The translations under genes were made by a program, and so were the position numbers. The notes beneath the pieces are model-generated. The model made no database searches. It was not told the DNA's origin and worked only from the letters and a program-made list of their open reading frames with translations. A stretch of 43,299 nucleotides of DNA from Thermoplasmata archaeon (GTDB lineage: Archaea; Thermoplasmatota; Poseidoniia; Poseidoniales; Thalassarchaeaceae): the NCBI GenBank assembly GCA_002727675.1, contig PBXQ01000056.1, positions 1 through 43,299 on the forward strand, in the 5' to 3' direction. Below are positions 26,559 to 34,627 of this stretch, in pieces. Every line of letters starts with the position of its first letter. Within the stretch, counting starts at the first letter, position 1.

Positions 26559-27863
26559 TTATTCACGTAATGAAATATCCAAGTTAGAATCAATTAACCC
26601 ACCTGTTTCTATCCAAATCTCATTATCTGTAAACCTTGTACCCCATGGTTGAATACCACTAATAGAAGAAACAAATCTAACTTGATCCTTCTTGTCTTGA
26701 GCTATTCTATTTTGAATTCTAGATTGTGATTGCTTTGACCAAGGACAAGATGAAAGAGATAAATCTAGACGGTCTGCAAAATTTACTATTGATGTGGGTG
26801 CCAAATCTGAAGTCAAGACTTTGTTAAGTCTATTTAGCCCATAATAATTACAATTAGAGGATAATAAAGAACTTTTTAATTCCCCAGGAATAGGGCTAGC
26901 ATCACAACCTGAAATCACTACATCAGAAACTTTCTCTAGTAAAACTCGTTCGTAAAGCTGTTCTGCCTCATCTGAATTAAGACATAATGAATCTGCTAAT
27001 AATAAACCAACATTACTAGGCAAATTCTGTTCCGCAATCCTACCACAAGCACCCTCACAGATGCAATCAACAACTAGAACCCTCCTTTCACCACCTTCGC
27101 TATCAAATACAGTAGTAGGTGACCTCCCTCTTGGTTTATTTACGAATGGAGAAAGGTTGGCTATGAACTCGCTAATAAAAATAATTGTAACTGCTGTCGT
27201 AAAAAATAGGCCTTGGAAAGCAGGCGGTGTTACAATGTAAAGTAATACAATTGCAATAAAATGTAAACGTATTCTAAAAGGATGTAAAGGATCTTCGTCT
27301 ACCATTCCTAAAGCACGTGCAAAAGTTAGAGAAACTGATGATAAAAATATGATTACAACTAACCAACTTAAAGATAATGCCATTTGAAACAATGAAACGA
27401 CATCATAGTGTGAGCCAATGCCATCTATCATTGATGTAGCTTGAGATATGGCTACTAACTTTGGAAAACCCCATAACCACCCAACAATAATAATCAAAGA
27501 ACCAAACAAAATTCCAATAGTTGAAAGAGCAAATAGCCAAGTTCTTTCCCTAGGTAGTAACCCGGGTTTAGAAAACCACCAAATTTCTGTTGCAATCCAA
27601 GGCATTAATACCCAAATAGAAAGTAAACCAACTGCTGTCCAACGCGTGTCAAGCCATGAATATGGGCTGTAAATAGTTAAACTTCCTGAACCATCTGCTA
27701 ATGGTATTCTTGAAAGCCACCAAGAAAAAATATCATCTATTAAAAAGGCCCAAATAACTGCAACAATCACCAATGCAAACATTACTCTTTGAATCCTATT
27801 AGATGCTTCATTCAAATGTTCAATGATGTGCTTACTAGTATCTGCCGGGGAGATCCCGCCCAA
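26559..27863 (-). CDS. tatC: Twin-arginine translocase TatC with extra Cys-rich C-terminal domain
   Basis: A 434-aa protein. Residues 10-240 are TatC: 'HIIEHLNEASNRI' (12-24, the HLxEL/R region that reads the signal peptide), 'KPGLLPRERTWL' (99-110, with the key Glu), 'VTPPAFQG' (211-218) and six hydrophobic helices. TatC normally ends here. Residues 258-434 form an added soluble domain with 'VLVVDCICEGACGRIAE' and 'KVSDVVISGCDASPIP', and cysteines at 267, 269, 273, 294, 320, 338 and 373. It recalls the N-terminal Cys domain of HdrA/QmoA proteins; this is a pattern-level resemblance. The start is a TTG preceded by GAGGTG. It follows the Reelin-like gene by nine bases. Confidence 0.83.
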   Translation of the reverse strand: MGGISPADTSKHIIEHLNEASNRIQRVMFALVIVAVIWAFLIDDIFSWWLSRIPLADGSGSLTIYSPYSWLDTRWTAVGLLSIWVLMPWIATEIWWFSKPGLLPRERTWLFALSTIGILFGSLIIIVGWLWGFPKLVAISQATSMIDGIGSHYDVVSLFQMALSLSWLVVIIFLSSVSLTFARALGMVDEDPLHPFRIRLHFIAIVLLYIVTPPAFQGLFFTTAVTIIFISEFIANLSPFVNKPRGRSPTTVFDSEGGERRVLVVDCICEGACGRIAEQNLPSNVGLLLADSLCLNSDEAEQLYERVLLEKVSDVVISGCDASPIPGELKSSLLSSNCNYYGLNRLNKVLTSDLAPTSIVNFADRLDLSLSSCPWSKQSQSRIQNRIAQDKKDQVRFVSSISGIQPWGTRFTDNEIWIETGGLIDSNLDISLRE

Positions 27864-27872
27864 AATAACACC

Positions 27873-28901
27873 TCAGATGATATCCATTACTTTCTTCTCA
27901 GCTTTTGCCGCTAACATTGTCCTATAAACTCCATATGCAGCCCAAAAACCGATAAATATTGAAGGCGCATACATATATGCTGCAGCACCATCAGCAATCC
28001 AATTTAAACCTATAATAAAGAATAATGCTGAGATTAATCCTCGGCGTAATGCTTGTGGATAAGCCAATTCCTTAGCTAACCAATCAGGCCCATCCCCATT
28101 CTTTCTCTCGAGAATTTCCCTTTGTAATACAGCAGCAACAATTAGAACACAAAGAGATGCCCAATACAGAGTATTTCCTGTAGTAAAAACACTATCTGCA
28201 AGTTCAAGTTGTTTTTCATGTTCTATTGATTCAGGGTCAGGTTCACTAACAAACAAGCTCTGATAATCCCCTACACTAATCACTCTTTTATCCAAATTCT
28301 CCTGAGCTGAAGCATCTGATGGTGAATTAATTACAAATGACAACAAATTCCAAGAATCGCCATCATTAGCATTATCTTGGTCATCTACTGAATTTCCAGC
28401 CAAATAAAATGACACATCTCCAGAATCAGTCTCAGGAGGTGTCCAAGTTATTACCCATTCTGCGGGACTAGCTACAGCGCTATGAGAAATATTATCACTA
28501 GTAGAAATTGATGATTTCGGGTCCGAACTACCATCTGCTGGGCGCACTTCTAACCCCTCAGACCAAGAAAAGGTACCCACATTACCCGAAGAAAGCATAA
28601 ATCCACCTGCTGTATTAGATGCATGTTGAATGCTAATTGTGAAATCGTATGTTTCATTTACCAAATAAGAATGTGGTACACCCGAAATTGATAGAACTAC
28701 ATCAGTCGATGGAGGGGAAGGAGAGGATGGAGCCAAACTACCATGACAGTTACAACCTGAAAGAATTGTTGATTCGCCAGACATGTTTGATTCAGGAGGC
28801 CCACTAGATGATGCTAATGCTTGTGCAGATAGGATCAAAATGAGTAAAAATGCAATGACAGAATGGGTTGAGGTTAGCCGCACATGAACACCTACTAACA
28901 C
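27873..28901 (-). CDS. Choice-of-anchor V/Reelin-like domain membrane protein
   Basis: A 342-aa protein. A signal peptide (residues 10-31) is followed by 'GPPESNMSGESTILSGCNCHGS', which matches the opening of choice-of-anchor V domains, then a beta-sandwich of about 150 residues ('YDFTISIQHASNTAGGFMLSSG', 'WTPPETDSGDVSFYLAGNSVD'). The usual CxxCH of that opening is here Cys-Asn-Cys-His, so normal c-type heme attachment is doubtful. The C terminus has three hydrophobic helices (about 240-258, 288-306 and 310-328). The start is a GTG at 28901 or a GTG six codons later after AGGTG. It is cotranscribed with tatC. Function unknown. Confidence 0.75.
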   Translation of the reverse strand: MLVGVHVRLTSTHSVIAFLLILILSAQALASSSGPPESNMSGESTILSGCNCHGSLAPSSPSPPSTDVVLSISGVPHSYLVNETYDFTISIQHASNTAGGFMLSSGNVGTFSWSEGLEVRPADGSSDPKSSISTSDNISHSAVASPAEWVITWTPPETDSGDVSFYLAGNSVDDQDNANDGDSWNLLSFVINSPSDASAQENLDKRVISVGDYQSLFVSEPDPESIEHEKQLELADSVFTTGNTLYWASLCVLIVAAVLQREILERKNGDGPDWLAKELAYPQALRRGLISALFFIIGLNWIADGAAAYMYAPSIFIGFWAAYGVYRTMLAAKAEKKVMDII

Positions 28902-28937
28902 CCTCGAACTGTGGGCGATTCATAACCGTTGCTTGAT

Positions 28938-28958
28938 AGCCCCCCGTTAAGGGGGGCT
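28938..28958. terminator. Perfect 8-bp GC hairpin downstream of pntB
   Basis: AGCCCCCC-GTTAA-GGGGGGCT lies 23 bases past the pntB stop on the minus strand and before the next minus-strand gene. There is no T-run after it on the minus strand, so it is a terminator-like or mRNA-stabilising stem, not a classical terminator. Confidence 0.4.
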
Positions 28959-28980
28959 GATTATCAAAAATAATATGCAC

Positions 28981-30426
28981 TCAAAGGTCCTTAATTGCAC
29001 TATTCAATTCATTCATCATCTTCTTACCATCACCAAATAGCATCATGGTCTTATCTTCATAGAATAAGTCGTTATCAACACCTGCATAACCAACATTCAG
29101 ACTGCGCTTGATTATGATTACTACTCGTGCCTTATCAGCATCTATTATTGGCATGCCCCCTAATGGTCCTTCACCAGACCTTGCAACAGGGTTGACTGTG
29201 TCATTTGCACCAATAATCAGTGCCACATCAGTCTCTTGTAACTCACTATTTATCTCGTCCATCTCAATAAGTTGCTCATAGGGGACATTTGCCTCTGCAA
29301 GTAATACATTCATGTGACCAGGCATACGGCCAGCAACAGGATGAATACCATACTTTACTTCGACATCTTGAGCCTCCAATAAATCTGCAAATTCCTTTAC
29401 AGCGTGCTGCGCTTGACTAACCGCCATCCCGTAACCAGGTATGATAACACAAGATGTGATTCCGTCACAAACCATTGCAACTTCTTCGGGATCACTACCC
29501 ACCTTAGTCCTAGTTACTGTCTCTTTTCCACCGCCACCAAATGATTTGAATAGAACAGCAGATAGTGTACGATTCATTGCCTTGCACATTATGAAAGTAA
29601 GAATGAGACCTGCAGCACCAACCATCGAACCTGCGATGATTAGTACATTATTTCCTATCACAAAGCCAGTGAAAGCAGCAGCAATTCCAGAAAGAGAATT
29701 TAACAAACTTACTACCACTGGCATGTCTGCGCCACCAATTGGTAAAACAAACAATACACCTAGTAAACAAGAGGCTCCTACTAAACCATATATGTAATCA
29801 GTATTGTTGGGTTCTTGAATTGTAAGGACAATCAATACAATAGAAGCAAGCAACAATGCAACCTTCACAAAATTGAGCCAAGGTGGACCCCAAGTGGGGA
29901 AGTTTACCCACTTCCTACGTCCTCTGGAATCCTTCTTTGTTAGTGGAATGTAAAAACCACCCATCAACTTACCCATAGCCATTAAACTACCAGTTAGTGT
30001 TAGCCATCCAACTAATCCAGTAAGACCAATCGCGACCCATGTAGCATAGAGTTCAACTCCAGCACTAGGTACATCGCCACTCTTCAGACGTGCCAACACT
30101 TCGGAAAGACCAACTAGTGCAGAAGCCGCACCACCAAATCCATTGAAAAGAGCAACCAATTCTGGCATGCCAGTCATTTCAACACGTATTGCCATCCAAG
30201 CTCCTATCAAAGTGCCAAGGGCCAAACCCCCAACAATTAATTCAGGCTCGACATTTCCTTCAGAATACATTTTTCCTAAAGTAACTAGAACTGCAAGAAG
30301 CATACCAATAGCCCCTAAACGATTACCATTTGGAGCGGTTTTTGGACTAGACAACTTCTTGATTCCTAAGATGAATAAAGCTGCAGATAGGAGATATCCT
30401 ATGTCCCAAATAACTGCATCAACCAT
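28981..30426 (-). CDS. pntB: NAD(P) transhydrogenase subunit beta
   Basis: A 481-aa subunit carrying most of the proton channel and the NADP-binding domain (dIII) of the proton-translocating transhydrogenase, which makes NADPH from NADH at the expense of the proton gradient. The N-terminal half has about nine membrane helices. The dIII domain is clear: 'IIPGYGMAVSQAQHAVKEF' (GxGxxV-like), 'YGIHPVAGRMPGHMNVLLAEA', 'GANDTVNP' and 'KRSLNVGYAGVDN'. The frame is open from 30462, but the ATG at 30426 follows GGGGGTGC and lies one base after the pntAB stop, so it is preferred. It is the last gene of pntAA-pntAB-pntB. Confidence 0.95.
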   Translation of the reverse strand: MVDAVIWDIGYLLSAALFILGIKKLSSPKTAPNGNRLGAIGMLLAVLVTLGKMYSEGNVEPELIVGGLALGTLIGAWMAIRVEMTGMPELVALFNGFGGAASALVGLSEVLARLKSGDVPSAGVELYATWVAIGLTGLVGWLTLTGSLMAMGKLMGGFYIPLTKKDSRGRRKWVNFPTWGPPWLNFVKVALLLASIVLIVLTIQEPNNTDYIYGLVGASCLLGVLFVLPIGGADMPVVVSLLNSLSGIAAAFTGFVIGNNVLIIAGSMVGAAGLILTFIMCKAMNRTLSAVLFKSFGGGGKETVTRTKVGSDPEEVAMVCDGITSCVIIPGYGMAVSQAQHAVKEFADLLEAQDVEVKYGIHPVAGRMPGHMNVLLAEANVPYEQLIEMDEINSELQETDVALIIGANDTVNPVARSGEGPLGGMPIIDADKARVVIIIKRSLNVGYAGVDNDLFYEDKTMMLFGDGKKMMNELNSAIKDL

Positions 30427-30427
30427 T

Positions 30428-30751
30428 TCAAGCACCCCCTTTCTTCTTACGCTTGCCAGCAATCATTTCCAACATCCTATTGGTTACCATGAATCCTCCA
30501 ACCACATTGATTGTAGCCATAACTAAAGCAGCAAATGCAAGCCATGCTGCAGCCCCAGGATTGCCATTATTGAAAGCAGAATTGGATAGAATCAAGGCAC
30601 CAACAATAGTAATTCCCGAAATAGCATTGGCACCCGACATGAGTGGGGTATGAAGTGTAGGTGGGACTTTACTAATCAATTCAAAACCAAGGAAAATAGC
30701 GAGGACGAATACCGTGATACTAGCCACCAATGTGGCGAGTGTTAAACTCAT
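30428..30751 (-). CDS. pntAB: NAD(P) transhydrogenase subunit alpha, membrane part
   Basis: A 107-aa protein with three or four hydrophobic helices. It corresponds to the C-terminal membrane segment of the bacterial PntA chain ('FLGFELISKVPPTLHTPLMSGANAIS' is the highly conserved run, 20-45). It is encoded separately from the NAD-binding domain, as in Rhodospirillum-type three-subunit enzymes. Its ATG overlaps the pntAA stop by four bases, and pntB starts one base after its stop, so the three are one tightly coupled operon. Confidence 0.93.
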   Translation of the reverse strand: MSLTLATLVASITVFVLAIFLGFELISKVPPTLHTPLMSGANAISGITIVGALILSNSAFNNGNPGAAAWLAFAALVMATINVVGGFMVTNRMLEMIAGKRKKKGGA

Positions 30752-31911
30752 TCAACCACCTCGGATAAGCGGGTCTGTTTCTCATGGATATTACCACCAT
30801 TACAAATGAGTACACCACCCATGCCTGAGACATAAAAATCACTTCCCTCGGGAGCACCAACAAGAATATCATCACCTAAATCTAATGTTAATTCACCTTC
30901 TTTAACTAAAGAGGCAACAAATGTAGTTAGATTATTTGAGTATAACATACTAGCAGATGAGGCTAATTCACCAGGCAAGTTGGGAGTACCAATTATGGTA
31001 ACACCGTTTTCAGTAGTTAATATTTCACCAACTTTTGTTAATTCACAATTACCACCCACATCAGCATTCATATCAACAACAACTGCACCTGCCTTAAAAT
31101 TCTTAACAGCGCTAGCAGGTACAGTAATTGGCGCAGGACGGCCAAAGATTCTTGCTGTCGTGACTATCACGTCAGCATCACTGGCTACTTCACAAACCGT
31201 GTCATTAACCTTCTGAATAAATTCAGGTGTTAGAGGCTTAGCATATCCGGACTCATCTTCAAAATCATCCATCCCATCAACTTCGATAAATCTTCCACCT
31301 ACAGACTCAATCTGCTCAGCAGCAGACTTCCTAACATCTGAAGCATATACCACAGCACCCAACCTCTTAGCGGTAGCAATAGCTTGTAGACCAGCAACAC
31401 CTGAACCCATAATCACAAACTTCGCAGGCCTAACCGTACCTGCACTTGTAGTCATCATTGGGATTCCTTTAGGAACATGTGCTGCACCCATCAATACTGC
31501 CTTATAACCTGCCAAATTATCTTGGCTACTATTAACGTCCATTGCTTGAGCACGTGAAAGACGACGCGGAATCATGTCCATACTAAAAAGTGTGATTTTC
31601 GCCTCCATTGCCAATTTAACTTTTTCAGGGCTACGGAAGGGGTCAGCAACACAAGCTAACATTTGGCCTTCTTTCATAGCATCTATTTCAGGCATCCCAA
31701 TAGATACTACGATGTCTGCTGATAGAGCATCCGATCTATTGGTCACAGTAGCGCCGGCATCAATATAATCTGAATCAATATTGTGAGAAGAGAGACCTGC
31801 GCCTGACTCTATCAAAACGTCAAATCCTAACTTAACTAATTTCTTTACAGACCCCGGGACAATTGCAACTCTTGATTCGCCATCAGACTCCTTAACAACA
31901 CCTAACTTCAT
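30748..31911 (-). CDS. pntAA: NAD(P) transhydrogenase subunit alpha, NAD-binding part
   Basis: A 387-aa soluble dI subunit that binds NADH. It belongs to the alanine dehydrogenase/PNT family: 'KLGVVKESDGESRVAIVPGSVKKL' start, 'VIMGSGVAGLQAIATAKRLGAVVYASD' Rossmann motif, and the mobile-loop region near 'VGGRFIEVDG'. 'GEILTTENGVTIIGTPNLPGELASSASMLYSNN' identifies PntA rather than alanine dehydrogenase. The frame opens with GTG at 31920, but the ATG at 31911 after GTGAT is the better start. The operon is divergent from mdh; the 200-base gap (31912-32111) holds no gene I can support. Confidence 0.95.
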   Translation of the reverse strand: MKLGVVKESDGESRVAIVPGSVKKLVKLGFDVLIESGAGLSSHNIDSDYIDAGATVTNRSDALSADIVVSIGMPEIDAMKEGQMLACVADPFRSPEKVKLAMEAKITLFSMDMIPRRLSRAQAMDVNSSQDNLAGYKAVLMGAAHVPKGIPMMTTSAGTVRPAKFVIMGSGVAGLQAIATAKRLGAVVYASDVRKSAAEQIESVGGRFIEVDGMDDFEDESGYAKPLTPEFIQKVNDTVCEVASDADVIVTTARIFGRPAPITVPASAVKNFKAGAVVVDMNADVGGNCELTKVGEILTTENGVTIIGTPNLPGELASSASMLYSNNLTTFVASLVKEGELTLDLGDDILVGAPEGSDFYVSGMGGVLICNGGNIHEKQTRLSEVVE

Positions 31912-32111
31912 TATAATCACACTCGCGACTCATCACTACCAAGGAGGTTCTAATCCTTCAACAACCTTTGCGAATTGAAACAGGTTATTGAACATGCTCA
32001 AACAGGATGTTAAATCAATAGTGCAAAAAATACACCCACAGAGAATATGTACACATGTTAAGCGGTTACTATTTGAGCCAGTTATGTCGGGGCACAACCA
32101 CAGGTGGCATT

Positions 32112-33050
32112 ATGGCAGATGGAAAGGTAAAGATTGCAGTAATCGGAGCAGGGAATGTAGGAGCTACTTGCGCCTTTGTTCTTGCACAAAAGAAATTAGG
32201 AGATATTGTACTTCTAGATATTTTCGAAGGATTCGCTAAAGGAAAAGCGTTGGATATGAGCCAAGGAGGTCAAATTCTAAATTATGATGGTAGTATTACT
32301 GGAACATCTGACTATGCAGACATTGCTGGCTCAGATGTAGTTGTAGTCACATCAGGTTTCCCTAGACAACCAGGAATGAGCCGGGAAGACCTAATTGGAA
32401 AAAATGCTGAAATTATCTCTCAAGTAGGGACTGGAATTAAACAGCACGCACCTGATTCAATCGTTGTAATGGTCACAAACCCATTAGATTTAATGACATA
32501 CCATATGCAAAAAGTAACAGGATTCCCACATCACCGAATTGTTGGACAAGCTGGAATTCTTGATTCGGCTCGTATGACTCATTTTGTAGCACAAGAGATT
32601 GGCTGCTCTAATGAAGATGTACAAGCAATGGTTTTAGGTGGCCACGGGGATACCATGGTACCACTTCCACGTTATACAACAGTCGGAGGAATTGCAATTA
32701 CTCAATTACTTGACAAAGATACTATCGACGCAATAAGTGAGAGAACTGCTGGTGGCGGGGGAGAGATTGTCAAACTACTTGAGCGAGGTAGTGCATTTTA
32801 TGCCCCTGGATCGGCTGCTGCAATTATGGCAGAATCAATAGTAAAAGACAGAAAAAGACTGCTCCCCTGTTCAGCCCACTTGAGTGGCCAATATGGATTG
32901 AGTGATATTTACATTGGAGTACCAGTAGTATTAGGTAAGAGAGGGGTAGAGAAAATTATTGAGTTAGATCTTGAAGATTCGGAACTAGAAAGCCTACAAG
33001 GATCTGCGAACTTTTACAAAGGTCAATTAAGTGATTTATTAGGATACTAG
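32112..33050 (+). CDS. mdh: Malate dehydrogenase
   Basis: A 312-aa NAD-dependent enzyme of the LDH-like MDH group, interconverting malate and oxaloacetate. 'KIAVIGAGNVGATCAF' is the Rossmann motif. 'GFPRQPGMSREDL' has Arg at the specificity position that selects malate over lactate. 'VTNPLDLMTYHMQKVTGFP' and 'GGHGDTMVPLPR' (catalytic His) are typical. An ATG at 32055 is in frame, but its 19 extra residues do not fit the family; 32112 follows GGTGGC and starts the protein just before the Rossmann fold. Divergence from the transhydrogenase operon suggests shared control of nicotinamide redox balance, an inference. Confidence 0.95.
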   Translation: MADGKVKIAVIGAGNVGATCAFVLAQKKLGDIVLLDIFEGFAKGKALDMSQGGQILNYDGSITGTSDYADIAGSDVVVVTSGFPRQPGMSREDLIGKNAEIISQVGTGIKQHAPDSIVVMVTNPLDLMTYHMQKVTGFPHHRIVGQAGILDSARMTHFVAQEIGCSNEDVQAMVLGGHGDTMVPLPRYTTVGGIAITQLLDKDTIDAISERTAGGGGEIVKLLERGSAFYAPGSAAAIMAESIVKDRKRLLPCSAHLSGQYGLSDIYIGVPVVLGKRGVEKIIELDLEDSELESLQGSANFYKGQLSDLLGY

Positions 33051-33123
33051 AATAGTAATTGACCTTAACTTTGACTCAATATTTCAGCGGCGGATTGATG
33101 ACCAAAGAGCGGATGGCAAAATC

Positions 33124-33894
33124 ATGACTAAGCACCTTTACCTAGAGCACGATGGAAAAGTCTTGCTTGTAGACCATTCTGGCAAAGGCCCACAAAAACC
33201 TGTAAGAGGACGAATAGAATTTAACCAAATTGATAATGGTTGGCTATATCGTTTACCAACTGAAAAAGAAGCAAGTAAGTTAGGACTTACTTGGGAAGTC
33301 AAGAGAGTTAATCGTTTCAAATTTGGAGAGAAAACACACGAAGTAATACATGCTCTACCTGATATTGAATGGCCAAGTAATTGGGCATGGAAAGACAATT
33401 TGATTTCTGATTCAGCCGTCCACCCAGTAGCCAGAGAAAGCGTCTATAGAACAATGCATAGGATTGTATCAAAAGTGATTCTTCGAAATTCAAAAGGACA
33501 ATTATTATTACAAAAAGTGAACAGAGGTTTCTTCACAGGACAATGGACATTGCCTGGTGGTTTCCTTGATTATGCCGAGCACCCTCGTAAAGGTGCTGAA
33601 AGAGAACTTCTCGAAGAATTAGGAGTTAATTTGAAACTTCCTGACCCTAGAGGTGAAACTGGTGAAATTGTAAATGGGATTGATCGTTGTATTGTTCTAG
33701 AAAGAATATTCAACTCAGAAGGAATTGATTGGGTTTCATTCACATATCTAGTTGATGTTGAGGATGGAATCAAAATAATTTGTAAACCTGACGAGGTAGA
33801 TGAAGCACGTTGGTTCGATCTAAAGGATGCTATGGAAAGAGCAGCATCATTATTTGATATTGAAGCATTTAGATCACTAGTAGAGGATGATTGA
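33124..33894 (+). CDS. Nudix hydrolase
   Basis: A 256-aa protein. The Nudix box is complete: 'GGFLDYAEHPRKGAERELLEELGV', written as G-x5-E-x7-RE-x2-EE-x-G, in the C-terminal half with an upstream 'GQWTLPGGF'. The N-terminal 85 residues are a separate small beta-rich domain. Such enzymes cleave nucleoside diphosphates linked to another group (for example NADH, ADP-sugars, oxidised nucleotides); the substrate cannot be read here. It is first in a run of three overlapping genes; the next starts inside its stop region. Confidence 0.88.
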   Translation: MTKHLYLEHDGKVLLVDHSGKGPQKPVRGRIEFNQIDNGWLYRLPTEKEASKLGLTWEVKRVNRFKFGEKTHEVIHALPDIEWPSNWAWKDNLISDSAVHPVARESVYRTMHRIVSKVILRNSKGQLLLQKVNRGFFTGQWTLPGGFLDYAEHPRKGAERELLEELGVNLKLPDPRGETGEIVNGIDRCIVLERIFNSEGIDWVSFTYLVDVEDGIKIICKPDEVDEARWFDLKDAMERAASLFDIEAFRSLVEDD

Positions 33895-34627
33895 AATGAA
33901 TGCACAAAATGAGCGTGGGAAATTCATCTTGAAAGCATCTCTATATGTTTCCATAATTACAACAGTTGTTTCTCAATTAACAATGCAATTATTGGGTGGA
34001 AATAGGCATGATTCTTCATATTGGAGTCAGGAAATAGAAAACCTGGGTGAAGAATTGATTTTCGAAAATGGTTTGCCACCGTTTATTTCTTCCGCAGGTG
34101 TATTCCCTCCTGAAAGCTACATATTTGGCATTGGGCTAACTATAACAGGTATTCTATTCATACTACTTTCTTATGAAATGGCAAACTTACAAGAAATAAC
34201 TCTATCAAAAGATCCAAAATCAACTAAATTTAGTTATTGGAGCAACAAATTAGGACTGATTTTTGGAGTTTTTACAGGAGCATCGATAATTCTGATTTCA
34301 TGGACGCCAATGGACACACAATTAATGGCTCATATACAACTTGCTATACAAGTATTCTATGGTGCTTTGTTATGGGCTTCTTTTGCAACAATATCACGCA
34401 CCTCAATAGACAATGAAGTTAGAGTAAAAAATATCTCAATCAATACAATACGTTGGTCATTGATTGTTTTGGCTTTCACTTCACTACAACTAATTCCTGT
34501 AGCAATTATCCACAGCATGTTAAATTTAGCAGCATTATTTGAATGGATAATGTTCTTTTCATTATGCTTAGTTTTATTTTCTTTCAACCTTATTTTCACT
34601 TCAACACCAATTATTGAGGAGGAATGA
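33887..34627 (+). CDS. Frag1/DRAM/Sfk1-like six-helix membrane protein
   Basis: A 246-aa integral membrane protein with six hydrophobic helices (near residues 18-36, 74-98, 118-140, 146-168, 190-210 and 215-238). After the first helix, 'LPPFISSAGVFPPESYIFGIG' (63-83) matches the 'PyISd.G..PPEs.iFg' signature of the Frag1/DRAM/Sfk1 family, known mostly from eukaryotes and some bacteria. The role is unknown; family members modulate lipid-linked or autophagy processes in eukaryotes, which does not transfer directly. ATG at 33896 is an alternative start. It overlaps the Nudix gene by 8 and dtdA by 4 bases. Confidence 0.75.
   Translation: MIEMNAQNERGKFILKASLYVSIITTVVSQLTMQLLGGNRHDSSYWSQEIENLGEELIFENGLPPFISSAGVFPPESYIFGIGLTITGILFILLSYEMANLQEITLSKDPKSTKFSYWSNKLGLIFGVFTGASIILISWTPMDTQLMAHIQLAIQVFYGALLWASFATISRTSIDNEVRVKNISINTIRWSLIVLAFTSLQLIPVAIIHSMLNLAALFEWIMFFSLCLVLFSFNLIFTSTPIIEEE

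Noticed and set aside
28736-28770. c-type heme site in the Reelin-like protein
   Set aside because: The motif is CxCH, not CxxCH, so it is not called a cytochrome.
31988-32239. 83-aa open frame overlapping the mdh start
   Set aside because: It runs out of frame through the conserved mdh Rossmann region and has no domain.
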